In this document: piece by piece, positions 17,060-26,023 of the stretch | Layout: each line of letters starts with the position of its first letter | Position numbering within the stretch: position 1 is the first letter of the stretch | Origin: CAYFJO01 sp964343305 | Lineage (GTDB): Bacteria > Planctomycetota > Planctomycetia > Pirellulales > Pirellulaceae | Length of the DNA stretch: 64,000 nucleotides | Reading direction: 5' to 3' | Assembly (NCBI GenBank): GCA_964343305.1 | Contig: CAYFJO010000007.1 | Location: 5,535 to 69,534 of the forward strand | Notes under the pieces: generated by a model | Told to the model about the DNA's origin: nothing | Seen by the model: the letters and a program-made list of their open reading frames with translations, nothing else | Databases searched by the model: none | Position numbers and translations under genes: made by a program

Positions 17060-18444
17060 CACTCGTTTTTCGCACCTACATAGACAGCGTGCGATGGATT
17101 CTCGGGAACGGACGGCTTCGCTCCGCCAAAGGTGAAACCGCGAGCTTTTGTCGCCTGGCCAAGCAATGTCGTTTTGCGAAGTTTTTCCGCAACGCCGACG
17201 CCGACGAACGCGCGTCGAACGTCGAACGGATTCTCTTCGAGATATTTTTTCCACGCGCCGAGCGACGATTGCGTCTGCAAGATGCCTTTGACCATGCCGA
17301 CGTCGGTCAACATTCCCATGTCGTTGGCACGGCCAGTGAAGATTGCCCCAACGAGTTGGTCACCGCGCCACAGCAGTTTTCGATAAACGTAGCCGCTTTC
17401 GTTGCAAATGGTGGTTGCCTCGGCCGCCGAGTCGTTCCACGCGCCGAAGCTGGCCGTTTGCAAGCCGCACACGTCGGTGATGTTCATTGACAAACTGCCG
17501 GGATAGTGAACTTCCTGGCCCGCCATGTTCGCTCCGGCAACTCGCCCGTGATCGACCGCCGTCGGTTGGATGGCGTGGATCTCCTTGTTGTCGCTGAACA
17601 GCGCGGGACCTTGGGCCACGTCGCCGGCAGCGTAGATGTTGGCGATGCTGGATTGCATTTGATCATTGACCACGATGCCTTGGTCCGTCTCGATGCCGCT
17701 GCTGTCGGCCAGGTCGATGTTCGGTTTGACACCGGTGGCAAGGATCACCACATCGGCGGGGATCTCGTCGCCGTTATCGAGCTGTACGAGTTTTTCATTG
17801 CCGCTGCCTTGCTTGATTTCCTTGACACCCGTGCCAGCGTGCACGGTGACGCCTTTGGTCGCCAGCCACGATTGGACCATCGTTGCCGCACCCGTGTCCA
17901 ACATTCGCGGCAACACCTGCGCCTCGCGTTCGACCACATCGAGCTTCCAACCACGTTTGAACATCGCGTTGAGCACGATGAAGCCGATGAAGCCCGCGCC
18001 GACGAGGACGATGCGTGGTTGCTCCATGCCGCTGGTTGCGTCGAGGACGCTTTGCGTGTGGGCGAGTGACCACAGTGGCTGGACACCGGGCAAATCAGTT
18101 CCCGGAATCGGCGGAGCCAGCGGCGACGAGCCAGTGGCGATCAACAGATTGTCAAAATCCAGCGACGAACCGTCGGACAGCGCTAGCGAGTTGTTGCCCG
18201 CGTCGAGTTGGTCGACGCGAACGCCGATTCTCGCGTCAACACTCAGCCGCTGAAAATATGCGTCGTCGCCGGTGTGAGTTTGTTCGGGAGGGATGTCGCC
18301 GCAAAGCCAATAAGGCAACGCCATCCGCGAATGGGTCGGTTCGTCTGACACCAGCGTGATCTGGGACGAACTGTCGTGCAAACGAATCGTCTCGGCCGCG
18401 TTGGTCGCTGCCGGTCCGCCGCCGATGATAACGTTTTTTGCCAT
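17059..18444 (-). CDS. NAD(P)/FAD-dependent pyridine nucleotide-disulfide-type oxidoreductase
   Basis: This is a flavoprotein of 461 residues. I chose the ATG at 18444 because it places the FAD-binding NVIIGGGPAATNAA at the N-terminus. The second dinucleotide site is IVLVGAGFIGFIVLNAMFK and the closing FAD motif is NIYAAGDVAQG. There is no CxxxxC redox pair, so it is not a disulfide reductase but resembles NADH oxidases, nitrite-reductase-type and rubredoxin-reductase-like subunits. It is translationally coupled to a MoaD-like protein. Known tungsten aldehyde:ferredoxin oxidoreductase operons contain just such a flavoprotein plus MoaD-like pair, but the catalytic W subunit is absent here. The substrate is unknown. 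Confidence 0.85.
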   Translation of the reverse strand: MAKNVIIGGGPAATNAAETIRLHDSSSQITLVSDEPTHSRMALPYWLCGDIPPEQTHTGDDAYFQRLSVDARIGVRVDQLDAGNNSLALSDGSSLDFDNLLIATGSSPLAPPIPGTDLPGVQPLWSLAHTQSVLDATSGMEQPRIVLVGAGFIGFIVLNAMFKRGWKLDVVEREAQVLPRMLDTGAATMVQSWLATKGVTVHAGTGVKEIKQGSGNEKLVQLDNGDEIPADVVILATGVKPNIDLADSSGIETDQGIVVNDQMQSSIANIYAAGDVAQGPALFSDNKEIHAIQPTAVDHGRVAGANMAGQEVHYPGSLSMNITDVCGLQTASFGAWNDSAAEATTICNESGYVYRKLLWRGDQLVGAIFTGRANDMGMLTDVGMVKGILQTQSSLGAWKKYLEENPFDVRRAFVGVGVAEKLRKTTLLGQATKARGFTFGGAKPSVPENPSHAVYVGAKNE

Positions 18445-18530
18445 AGTGTTTCTCGCGATTGAAGGAACTCGGACGGAAGACAATATGATAGTGTTGTCAA
18501 GCGCGAGAATTCAACTAGGCGTGATATGCG

Positions 18531-18618
18531 GTAGTGTCCTAATTTTGAGTTGTAGACTTCCGAAGTTTCGGAAGACTTCGGAAGTCTGGTTCGGGCCAAC
18601 ACACGAATGGGACACTAC
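18531..18618. repeat. Nested inverted repeat, outer GTAGTGTC, inner ACTTCCGAAGT
   Basis: Outer arms GTAGTGTCC (18531-18539) and GGACACTAC (18610-18618) enclose an inner palindrome (18554-18587) beginning AGACTTCCGAAGT and ending ACTTCGGAAGTCT. The inner element recurs at 19729 and 36070. It lies between the FAD oxidoreductase start and the stop of the first ThuA gene, so transcripts from the ThuA side would form the hairpin just after their stop. Confidence 0.85.
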
Positions 18619-18636
18619 CTGATGTGCACCGCGTGA

Positions 18637-19707
18637 TCAAAAATCGAAGTCGGCTGGCTTGAGTCCCTTGTCTGACCAGAAGTTCTTTTCGCGATGAAAA
18701 CCGTACGCGCTCGGTTCGAATTTGCCGACGAGGCCCACCTTGGTTCCTTCACTCGGAATCTTGTCCGCTAGACCAAGGCACCAATAGGCGGCGTTGACCA
18801 ACATTCGTCGCGTCCCTTCAGCAACCAAGTCGGTTGACGAGCCCATCGTAGTGTTGAAGACTTGTCCTTTCTTGCCGTCGGGAACTTGGTAGCTCTTCGT
18901 CCAACCGACCGGCATGATTGGATCGTTCTTGCCTTTCACGGGCTCGTCGTCGGTTGGCTTCATGCCGAAGAATGGGTCGTTGGTTCGCTCGCCCGCGCGT
19001 TTGGTGACCTGGCCCAAAACGATCGGCATACTATCACCCGGCAACGGCAACCGGACTCCATACACGTCGGTTGGTCCCCAAACATCGCCGTCTTTCAAAC
19101 CGCGAGCGATCGCGTGGTCTTTCGCGTTTTCGGCAATCAAACCGACTGTGCTGTCGTTCTTGTGACCGCCGTGATGACTGACCCACTTCTCACCCAACAC
19201 CAGCCGTCCGAAGCCGTCCTTCCATTCCTTCTTGTCACCGCCATACCCGTTGCCGTAGTGGCCGTAGGGCTTGTTGCCGGGGATGTTAAACGCGTGGGTC
19301 GCCGTTCGCATGCCGATCACGGGTCGGCCCGTCTTCAGATAATTGTCGATGTGTTTCATTTGGTCGTCCGGCAGATCGCGAAACCTTGTGGCGATGACCA
19401 TCAAGTCGGCGCTCGGGAGTGCTTCCAAGCCGGGAATGTTGTGCCGGTTGTTCGGGTTGATGATTCCGGTGTCAGGGTCGATCGCGAACAGCACGGTACA
19501 TTTAAAACCGTGGTGCACGGCCAGGATTTTGCCAAGTTGCGGCAAGGCTTCTTCGCTGCGGTATTCTTCGTCGCCGGAAATCAACACAACGTGCTTGCCT
19601 TGGCCAGGGCCCTCTTTGCCTTCATAGACGACCCATGGATCTGCGGCTTGAAGCGTGTTGATGAACATTGTTGTGACGGCGAGGGAAAGAAATAGTGACT
19701 TGTACAT
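18637..19707 (-). CDS. ThuA-domain exported protein (1 of 3)
   Basis: The start at 19707 (MYKSLFLSLAVTTMFINTLQ) yields a signal peptide; the frame extends upstream only into unlikely sequence. The 356-residue protein has the ThuA (trehalose-utilisation-like, class I glutamine amidotransferase-like) fold: HVVLISGDEEYRSEE, DLMVIATRFRDLPDDQMKHI, GRPVIGMRTATHAF, GGHKNDS. It differs from its two neighbours in having a longer C-terminus (KMP.. PVGWTKSYQVPDGKKGQVF). ThuA proteins act in glycoside catabolism, and a role on keto-sugars has been proposed. Here export indicates a periplasmic role. It is last in a run of three ThuA genes. Confidence 0.85.
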   Translation of the reverse strand: MYKSLFLSLAVTTMFINTLQAADPWVVYEGKEGPGQGKHVVLISGDEEYRSEEALPQLGKILAVHHGFKCTVLFAIDPDTGIINPNNRHNIPGLEALPSADLMVIATRFRDLPDDQMKHIDNYLKTGRPVIGMRTATHAFNIPGNKPYGHYGNGYGGDKKEWKDGFGRLVLGEKWVSHHGGHKNDSTVGLIAENAKDHAIARGLKDGDVWGPTDVYGVRLPLPGDSMPIVLGQVTKRAGERTNDPFFGMKPTDDEPVKGKNDPIMPVGWTKSYQVPDGKKGQVFNTTMGSSTDLVAEGTRRMLVNAAYWCLGLADKIPSEGTKVGLVGKFEPSAYGFHREKNFWSDKGLKPADFDF

Positions 19708-19728
19708 GGGAGGTCCGTATGTGGGTTG

Positions 19729-19762
19729 AGACTTCCGAAGTTTAAGAAAACTTCGGAGGTCT
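19729..19762. repeat. ACTTCCGAAGT palindrome, copy 2
   Basis: AGACTTCCGAAGT (left) pairs with ACTTCGGAGGTCT (right) around an 8-base loop. The sequence lies between two ThuA genes, 4 bases from the stop at 19766. It is the same element as 18554-18587 and 36070-36103. Confidence 0.85.
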
Positions 19763-19765
19763 GGA

Positions 19766-20779
19766 TTACTGAAACTTTCGTGAACTCGTCTCGTTTGCTT
19801 TGGGGAAATCATCGGGAATCGGCAGGGTCACTTTGCCGGTCGCGGCCCACTCGGTCCCACGTTTGAACGTGGCAATGAATCCGACACATTCCTGCGAATA
19901 ATCCGCGTGCCCCATCGGTGTATGAAACACTCGGCCTTTGCCATACTCGACGGTCATGATCATCGGCTCATGCCGCCCGCTGCCACCTCGTTCCTTCGAG
20001 GCGTAGGCTGTCGCGAGCACGTTCATGTTCTCAGCCGGTCCACGGAGAAAGTCGTACAACTCATCTTGAGCGTGCATCCATTCGCCAGGCATGCCTTTGG
20101 TAATCGGATGGTCGGCGTCGCGGACAATGATTTGGAACGGATGTTGTGGACCATGATGTCCACCACGGCCCGGCGATTTGTCACGGACCAGCTTTCCGTC
20201 GTCGTCAAGAAAAACGTATGGCCCGTGCTTCTCGGTTCGTCCGCCCCAGCCGCCCAGGCCGATCATCTTGTTGTACTCGTCCCACTCGCCGAACGAATTG
20301 TTGGCCGCGTGAATGATCACCAATCCACCGCCACCCTTCATGTACTTTTCCAGTGCGGCCTGAGTTTCTTCCGGCCATGGGGCCGCACCGAATCCAAAGT
20401 TCGAGACGACCACGTCATACTTGGAAAAATTCGGTTTGAAATCAGGGTCGGGCGTTGGCTGAGGCATACTCTTCGTCTCGACACCGCTCAGCGGAAATTC
20501 CTTTAACAAGGCATCGCCGCGCCACGTGTACGCCGTCCGTTCGATGTCGACGGCAAACTGGCCCGTGTCTTCAAGATAGTCTTTCATCATGAAAGTGGTC
20601 TTGGGCCACGCGCCGTGATTGTTCTGGCCGTCGATAATCAACACCTTCATTTTGCCCGCCGCATTGTCATCGGCGGAATTGTCTTTCGCAGCTTTGTTGT
20701 TCGCAGCCTTGTCATCCGCCGAACAAGCCATCACGCTCGTCGCGAGCAACAACCATGCAAGTTGCCAAATTCGTTTCAT
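19766..20779 (-). CDS. ThuA-domain lipoprotein (2 of 3)
   Basis: The ATG at 20779 gives 337 residues with a lipoprotein signal ending VMAC, followed by an Asn/Lys/Asp/Ala-rich linker that probably tethers the domain to the membrane. The ThuA fold then shows KVLIIDGQNNHGAWPKTT, DVVVSNFGFG, GGGGLVIIHAANNSFGEW, GPQHPFQIIVRDADHPITKG, WMHAQDELYDFLRGP and MGHADYSQE. It is clearly paralogous to the third copy (20883), sharing DGQNNH, HAANN, HPITKGMP/HPVTKGMP and MGHADYS. The conserved His residues suggest a metal or catalytic site. Tandem copies with different anchoring point to related but not identical substrates. Confidence 0.88.
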   Translation of the reverse strand: MKRIWQLAWLLLATSVMACSADDKAANNKAAKDNSADDNAAGKMKVLIIDGQNNHGAWPKTTFMMKDYLEDTGQFAVDIERTAYTWRGDALLKEFPLSGVETKSMPQPTPDPDFKPNFSKYDVVVSNFGFGAAPWPEETQAALEKYMKGGGGLVIIHAANNSFGEWDEYNKMIGLGGWGGRTEKHGPYVFLDDDGKLVRDKSPGRGGHHGPQHPFQIIVRDADHPITKGMPGEWMHAQDELYDFLRGPAENMNVLATAYASKERGGSGRHEPMIMTVEYGKGRVFHTPMGHADYSQECVGFIATFKRGTEWAATGKVTLPIPDDFPKANETSSRKFQ

Positions 20780-20806
20780 CAAATCATTCCTTCAAGCGTT
20801 TGTTTT

Positions 20807-20870
20807 GTAGCTGCACTCGCCAGAGTGCGGATGGCACACCCTTAGTCCGCGTTCGGGCGAACGCAGCTAC
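20807..20870. repeat. Inverted repeat with GTAGCTGC / GCAGCTAC ends
   Basis: The arms (GTAGCTGCACTCGCCAGAGT at the left; GGCGAACGCAGCTAC at the right) form an imperfect 64-base hairpin between the second and third ThuA genes. I see no T-run on either side, so it is not a standard terminator. Confidence 0.75.
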
Positions 20871-20882
20871 GAAGAGGACTCG

Positions 20883-21758
20883 TTACTTTTTGTAATCACG
20901 CACCGTCACTTTGTCGGTGCCGGGGAAGTCTTTCGGAATTTCCTGCGTGACCGTACCGGTGGCGACCCATTCCGCGGCTCGTTGCACGGTCGTGGCGAAA
21001 CCCGAGCAGGTCATCGAGTAGTCGGCGTGTCCCATGACCGTCGTTAGCACCTTGCCTTTGCCGTAAGGAATGACCCAAATCATCGGCTCGTGGGAGCTAG
21101 TGCCACGTCTGTCGGATGCGGAATAAGCGGTCGCGAGAATCTGCATGTTCGCCGCTGGTCCGCGTTGGCCGTGATACAGTTCGTCCTTGGCGTGCATCCA
21201 CTGTTGCGGCATGCCTTTGGTCACCGGATGCGAGTCGTTCCGGACGATGATCGAGAATTCATGTTGTGGACCGTGCCCTGCGCCGGGTCCTTCGCCTTTG
21301 GGAGTGCGAACTTCTTTGCCATCGTCATTAAACGTCAGCCGATCACCGAAGCTGTTGCCTCGCCAGCCGAGTCCGATCATGTCGTTGTATTCTTTCCAGC
21401 CGCCAAACGCGTTGTTCGCGGCGTGAACGATGACGACTCCGCCACCACCTTTGACGTAGGCTTCGAACGCGGCCTGTGTCTCTTTGGACCACATCGCGCC
21501 GTTGTAGTTCGACAGCACGACATCGAATTTCGAAAACTCGGGCGAAAAGCTGCTGATGTCCTGACCGCGCGGCGGAGAAGTGGCGACTTCGACGGTGAAC
21601 AACCCGGCTTCGTCGAGGATCTTGGTCAACACTGGCGTGGTCGCCTTCCAGTTGTGGTTGTTTTGTCCGTCGATGATCAAGACTGAAATCTTGTCGGCGG
21701 CCAGCGCGTTGGCTGAAAGAATGACGAATACGGAAAGAACGATAAGATTTCGGAACAT
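20883..21758 (-). CDS. ThuA-domain exported protein (3 of 3)
   Basis: The 291-residue product starts with a signal peptide (LIVLSVFVILSANALA) and then consists of one ThuA domain: KISVLIIDGQNNHNWKATT, DVVLSNYNGAMW, GGGGVVIVHAANNAFGGW, GPQHEFSIIVRNDSHPVTKG, WMHAKDELYHGQRGP, MGHADYSMT. It is the closest paralogue of the lipoprotein copy downstream but is soluble. The upstream neighbour is an exported Gfo/Idh/MocA oxidoreductase on the same strand 134 nt away, so the row of four genes may be one transcription unit interrupted by repeat hairpins. Confidence 0.88.
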   Translation of the reverse strand: MFRNLIVLSVFVILSANALAADKISVLIIDGQNNHNWKATTPVLTKILDEAGLFTVEVATSPPRGQDISSFSPEFSKFDVVLSNYNGAMWSKETQAAFEAYVKGGGGVVIVHAANNAFGGWKEYNDMIGLGWRGNSFGDRLTFNDDGKEVRTPKGEGPGAGHGPQHEFSIIVRNDSHPVTKGMPQQWMHAKDELYHGQRGPAANMQILATAYSASDRRGTSSHEPMIWVIPYGKGKVLTTVMGHADYSMTCSGFATTVQRAAEWVATGTVTQEIPKDFPGTDKVTVRDYKK

Positions 21759-21850
21759 GGAAGGTCCTTTTCATGAGAGGTGAGCGACGTCGGGCAGGGC
21801 GTCATTTCGTGCCTAGTTTAACACCCGGATTCGGCGAAAGCAAAGAGACT

Positions 21851-21883
21851 AGCAGCCCGGCTGTTTCGAACAGCCAGGCTGCT
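21851..21883. repeat. Short hairpin, AGCAGCC family
   Basis: AGCAGCCCGGCTGTT and AACAGCCAGGCTGCT pair around TCG with one mismatch. It starts 8 bases beyond the Gfo/Idh/MocA stop at 21892 on the minus strand. No T-tract follows, so it may stabilise the transcript end rather than terminate it alone. Confidence 0.8.
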
Positions 21884-21891
21884 CAACGGAC

Positions 21892-23241
21892 TTACACGGT
21901 GATTTCAAACCCTTTGCGTTGCTCGCGGCTTTGCCATTGATTGGCTTCTTGGTCGCCGATGATTTGCTCGGTCTCGGGATCCCACTTAAGCGGCCGGTCG
22001 AGACGAATCGCGATGTTGGCCAAGTGACACGTCGTGATCGCGCGGTGGTGCGAGAAGACGTCGGAGATGGGCTGCTCGCGCGTTTTGATGCACTCGAAAA
22101 AGTTGCCCATGTGGTTGCCATGCTTTTTGCCTTTGTAGGCGTTCGTGATAGCATCTTCCGGCAGCGGGCTCTCTTTCAGTGCGTCGACGGCCGCTCCTTC
22201 GAGCTTGCCACGGTTGACGAACAGCCAGCTCTTGTCGCCCTCGATCTGGACGCCGTTGCCAAAATCGGTCTTGCCGTCTTTGTATTCGCTGCCGTCTTCC
22301 TGGATCTTGTCGGAGATGACCAGTTCGATGCCGTCAGCAAACTTGCAGGTGATCGAAAACGTGTTCGCCGTGTTGTAGCGATCGTCGGCAGTCGGATGAC
22401 CGTCTTTCAATTCGACGGGAAATTTGGCCGTGCCCTCGAACGAAATCGGCCCCGTGTCATCCGCACCTGCGGCCCAATGCGCGATGTCGACATGATGCGC
22501 GCCCCAGTCCGTCATCTTGCCGCCGGAATACTCGAACCACCAGCGGAATTGATAATGACATCGTTCTTTGATGTAGGCGACCAGCGGCGTTTGACCAAGC
22601 CAGGTGTTCCAATCCAAATGCTCCGGCGGATCGCTCTTTTTGAATGGACCGCCGCCAGGTCCGCCACCAATGGCGACCAGGATCCGTTTGACATTGCCCA
22701 CGCTACCATTGCGACACATTGCGATCGACTTGGCAAATGGACCGTGACTTCGCTGCTGAGTTCCAACTTGGAAAACGCGACCTGTCTTTTCGACCGTCGC
22801 GCAAATCTGTTTGCCTTCCTCAATCGTCAGCGTCAGCGGCTTTTCGCAATACACATCTTTGCCGGCCTGCATGGCTTCGATGGCAATCTTCGAATGCCAA
22901 TGATCGGGCGTTCCGATGGTGACCGCATCGATGTCCTTGCGATCGAGCACCTCGCGATAGTCGCTGAACAGATCGGCGCTACCGCCGCTCAGCTTTTGCC
23001 GCGCCGTTTCCGCCCGGCCGCTGTCGACGTCGCACACGGCCACAATATCTCCAAACGCTTTAGCCCGGTTTGCAATCCCTGTTCCCTGTCCGCCACAACC
23101 GATGGCACCAACGAGCGGGCGATCGTTTTTCTCGTCTGCCTTCGCATCGTCGGCGACGATGTTGGTGCCAGTAAAGAAATAAGGCGTGACCGCGGCGGAT
23201 GTTTTCAAAAACGTACGACGACTAGTGTTTTGGTTTTTCAT
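21892..23241 (-). CDS. Tat-exported Gfo/Idh/MocA-family oxidoreductase
   Basis: A twin-arginine signal (SRRTFLKTSAAVTPYF) opens this 449-residue protein, so it should be folded with its cofactor before export. The Rossmann motif is GAIGCGGQGTGIANRAKA, and the family motif EKPLTLTIEEG carries the catalytic-type Lys. The larger C-terminal half has the sheet typical of the family (WWFEYSGGKMTDWGAHHVDIAHWA), the version common in planctomycetes. These enzymes oxidise or reduce sugar hydroxyls using tightly bound NAD(P). Upstream of three ThuA genes, it fits a periplasmic sugar-oxidation pathway. It closely resembles the gene at 26024. Confidence 0.92.
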   Translation of the reverse strand: MKNQNTSRRTFLKTSAAVTPYFFTGTNIVADDAKADEKNDRPLVGAIGCGGQGTGIANRAKAFGDIVAVCDVDSGRAETARQKLSGGSADLFSDYREVLDRKDIDAVTIGTPDHWHSKIAIEAMQAGKDVYCEKPLTLTIEEGKQICATVEKTGRVFQVGTQQRSHGPFAKSIAMCRNGSVGNVKRILVAIGGGPGGGPFKKSDPPEHLDWNTWLGQTPLVAYIKERCHYQFRWWFEYSGGKMTDWGAHHVDIAHWAAGADDTGPISFEGTAKFPVELKDGHPTADDRYNTANTFSITCKFADGIELVISDKIQEDGSEYKDGKTDFGNGVQIEGDKSWLFVNRGKLEGAAVDALKESPLPEDAITNAYKGKKHGNHMGNFFECIKTREQPISDVFSHHRAITTCHLANIAIRLDRPLKWDPETEQIIGDQEANQWQSREQRKGFEITV

Positions 23242-23388
23242 TTGGTTTCCTTCGTGTTCGGGGCGAGGCGGATTGCGGGGAGATGATTATAACAGAATCG
23301 AGGATCAGGGGGTTCGAACCGTCGGCGTGCGATTGAATTCTGGTACACTGACCGGCTTCTTTGCCAACCCCAATTGACGAGCCAACCC

Positions 23389-25086
23389 ATGACCGGATTC
23401 TTCTCCAAAGACAGCATCATTGCCAAACCTGGATTCAACCGCTGGAAAGTCCCGCCAGCCTCGATCGCGATTCACCTTTGCATCGGGTCCGTTTACGCGT
23501 GGAGCATTTTCAATCCGGCGTTGGTCAAAACGCAAGGTGTGGTCGGCAGCGCGGCCAGCGATTGGGAATTGAGCCAGGTCGTTCGTATCTTTACGGTGGC
23601 GATTGTGTTCCTGGGGATGTCCGCTGCGCTGGCAGGCAAGTGGCTTGAAAAAGTTGGCCCGCGGACGGTCGGAATCGTGGCGGCGACTTGTTGGGGTGGC
23701 GGGTTCTTGATCGGTGGGCTGGGAATCTGGTGGCACCAACTTTGGCTGCTCTACTTGGGATACGGTGTGATCGGCGGCTGTGGACTGGGACTCGGCTACG
23801 TTTCGCCCGTCAGCACTTTGATCCGCTGGTTTCCTGATCGGCGGGGTATGGCGGCAGGACTGGCCATCATGGGTTTCGGCGGCGGTGCCATGATTGGCGC
23901 TCCGCTCAAGAACGCGTTGATCCAGACTTTTTATCAGGCACCTGATTATTTGGGCACGGTCGACGAAGTTGCAACGCAAACCAAAGAAGGCATTCAATAC
24001 GCCGAAGTCGCCGGACAAATGCACGAGGTCGTCGTGGTCGGTCCGAACGATGTGGCACAGATGATCGTGCCCGGCGCGGAAGGTGTCTATGTCGCGGGCA
24101 CGGGCAGCGCCGGCGTGGCCGAGACGTTTGTCGTTTTGGGCTTGGCCTACTTCATCGTGATGTTGATCGCGTCGTCTTCGTATCGCATTCCCGCACCCTG
24201 TTGGAAACCCGATGGCTGGACTCCACCCGACGAAGACGACCCGAGCCAAAAAATGATCAGTCGCCACGATGTGGGCGTCGACCAGGCTTTGAAGACGCCG
24301 CAGTTTTATCTCGTTTGGATCGTGCTCTGTTTCAACGTGACCGCCGGGATCGGTGTATTGGGCGTCGCCAAAACGATGATGACCGAGATCTTTGGCACGA
24401 CACTGCCCGGCACGGTCGATGATCGATTCGCGGCAATTTACGTTTTGATGATCAGCGTGTTCAACATGGTCGGCCGATTCGTCTGGGCAAGTGCCTCGGA
24501 CTATCTTGGTCGCAAGCCGACGTACAACATCTTCTTTATCCTCGGCATCGCGCTCTATCTATCAATCCCCTTCACGGCCCAAGCTGTCAGCGTCTCGCCG
24601 TCGGTCATGTGGTTGGTCACATTCTACGCCGTAACGATGCTGATCTTCACGATGTACGGCGGCGGCTTCGCAACCATCCCGGCGTACCTGGCCGATTTGT
24701 TCGGCACACGCTACGTCGGCGGCATCCACGGACGCTTGCTCACCGCCTGGAGCACCGCTGGCGTGCTCGGCCCCGAAGCGATCACGTGGTTTCGCCAAAA
24801 CGCCCTTCGCCAATCGATCAACGAATTGGCCGCCAACGTGAACCCGGGAACATTCGCGGAGAAGTTCGGAGCCCCTATTTCGCAACTTTCGCAACTCGTC
24901 GAACAAAAAACGGTCACCATTGCCAAGCTGATGGAAATTTGCCCCGCTGGCACGGTCGATCCCTCGGCAACACTCTACAACTCAACAATGTACGTGATGG
25001 CCGCGCTGCTGGTGATCGCCCTGTTCGCAAATCTGCTCGTGCGACCAGTTCACGCGAAACACCATCTGACCGATGAATCGAATTGA
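23389..25086 (+). CDS. MFS transporter, oxalate/formate antiporter (OFA)-like
   Basis: I chose the ATG at 23389 (MTGFFSKDSI); an in-frame TTG at 23374 would add five residues. About 12 membrane segments are visible, with an OFA-type first helix (IAIHLCIGSVYAWSIFNPAL), the loop GWKLEKVGPR-like KWLEKVGPRTVG, YGVIGGCGLGLGYVSPVSTLIRWFPDRRGMAAG, and the second-half FVWASASDYLGRKPTYN. The 565-residue length exceeds the usual 400-430 because of a soluble insertion between the helix pairs (about residues 185-235) and another near the C-terminus (VNPGTFAEKFGAPISQL). OFA members exchange small organic acids; specificity cannot be told. It is divergent from the oxidoreductase at 21892. Confidence 0.88.
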   Translation: MTGFFSKDSIIAKPGFNRWKVPPASIAIHLCIGSVYAWSIFNPALVKTQGVVGSAASDWELSQVVRIFTVAIVFLGMSAALAGKWLEKVGPRTVGIVAATCWGGGFLIGGLGIWWHQLWLLYLGYGVIGGCGLGLGYVSPVSTLIRWFPDRRGMAAGLAIMGFGGGAMIGAPLKNALIQTFYQAPDYLGTVDEVATQTKEGIQYAEVAGQMHEVVVVGPNDVAQMIVPGAEGVYVAGTGSAGVAETFVVLGLAYFIVMLIASSSYRIPAPCWKPDGWTPPDEDDPSQKMISRHDVGVDQALKTPQFYLVWIVLCFNVTAGIGVLGVAKTMMTEIFGTTLPGTVDDRFAAIYVLMISVFNMVGRFVWASASDYLGRKPTYNIFFILGIALYLSIPFTAQAVSVSPSVMWLVTFYAVTMLIFTMYGGGFATIPAYLADLFGTRYVGGIHGRLLTAWSTAGVLGPEAITWFRQNALRQSINELAANVNPGTFAEKFGAPISQLSQLVEQKTVTIAKLMEICPAGTVDPSATLYNSTMYVMAALLVIALFANLLVRPVHAKHHLTDESN

Positions 25087-25317
25087 TTCATGGGCAAGGA
25101 CCGAATCGCAGAATGTCGAACGACGCAGCACAGCCGCAACCAAATCTCTGCACCGTGTCCAATCCAACTCCGCGCTTCATGCGCGTATTTTCTGTCGCAG
25201 CATCTTTCTGTCGATCCGTCGAATTGGACAGAAAGATTCAGCGACAGGAAGATGAATTCCGTTGCGGCCAAAGGCTTCAAAACCATTGAGACGCGTACTC
25301 CAGTGATGGCCATCGCC

Positions 25318-25927
25318 TCACTTCGTACCCGGCTCGGCGGACTCTTGATGGGTTGGCTCGTCGAATTGAACTTTGGCATAGATCTCGGCCAACGACACTT
25401 GGCAATCGATTGATTTGAACTCGATCGTATCGGCCGGGTCGTTCGTTTCCCACAGCAGCCAGCCGTTGTCATCCTGGCGAATGAATCTTTCGACGTGAAA
25501 TCTGTTTTCGGCAACGACTACATATTCGCTCAACGAGCCGAGTTGGCGGTAGTGTTCGAATTTGGACCCGCGATCAAAGTCTTGTGTCGAGTTCGAAAGA
25601 ACTTCGACGAGCAATGTTGGGTTCAAGATTGTATCGAGATTTGCGTCCGCAAACATTGGATCATCACATGCAACCACAACGTCAGGATAGGCATACGTGA
25701 GGTGTTGGGCGACCTTGACTCTCATATCGGTCAAATAGGTTTCAAAATATCGATCTCGTGTTGCGTTATAATACAACTGGTCATGAAGACTAGCGAACAG
25801 ATTACCTGCGACTCGCCCCCGACATGGCGAACATTTCGCCGTTGAAATACTCATTTTTCGTCTCGGCGGCTCGTTCGACGGCCAAGTATTCTTCGGCCGT
25901 AATGAATTTCTTCGGTGCGGTCAACAT
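25318..25927 (-). pseudogene. Uma2-family endonuclease, frameshifted
   Basis: A start at 25927 gives MLTAPKKFITAEEYLAVER to GEMFAMSGASRR and then a stop near 25803. The continuation is in another frame: AGNLFASLHDQLYYNATRD, MRVKVAQHL, YPDVVVACDD, PTLLVEVLSNSTQDFDRG, KFEHYRQL. In intact relatives SGASRRHNLIAGNLFASL reads through, so a deletion of roughly 12-14 bases, not a multiple of three, lies at about 25805-25812. The catalytic Asp/Glu-x-Lys-like PD-(D/E)xK residues are retained in the second part. Uma2 proteins are abundant planctomycete nuclease-like proteins of unclear role. The second part could still be translated from the internal ATG at 25854. Confidence 0.8.
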
Positions 25928-25956
25928 GTTGTGATCACCTCGTGCACGGAATTATA

Positions 25957-25994
25957 ACAAAAAATCCCAGAGCCCACCGAAGGACCCTGGGATG
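25957..25994 (-). terminator. Rho-independent terminator
   Basis: On the minus strand CCCAGGGTCC pairs with GGGCTCTGGG (two G-T pairs) around TTCGGT and is followed at once by ATTTTTTGTT. It begins about 30 bases beyond the stop of the Gfo/Idh/MocA gene at 26024. This is the only classical hairpin-plus-T-run terminator I found in the window. Confidence 0.85.
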
Positions 25995-26023
25995 AAATAG
26001 TCGTCAACAGTTTCGCGAGCCGC

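Noticed and set aside
25083..25289. Possible small gene after the OFA transporter
   Set aside because: Competing frames of similar length exist in all phases, and I see no ribosome-binding site or motif; the 230-base spacer is left unannotated.
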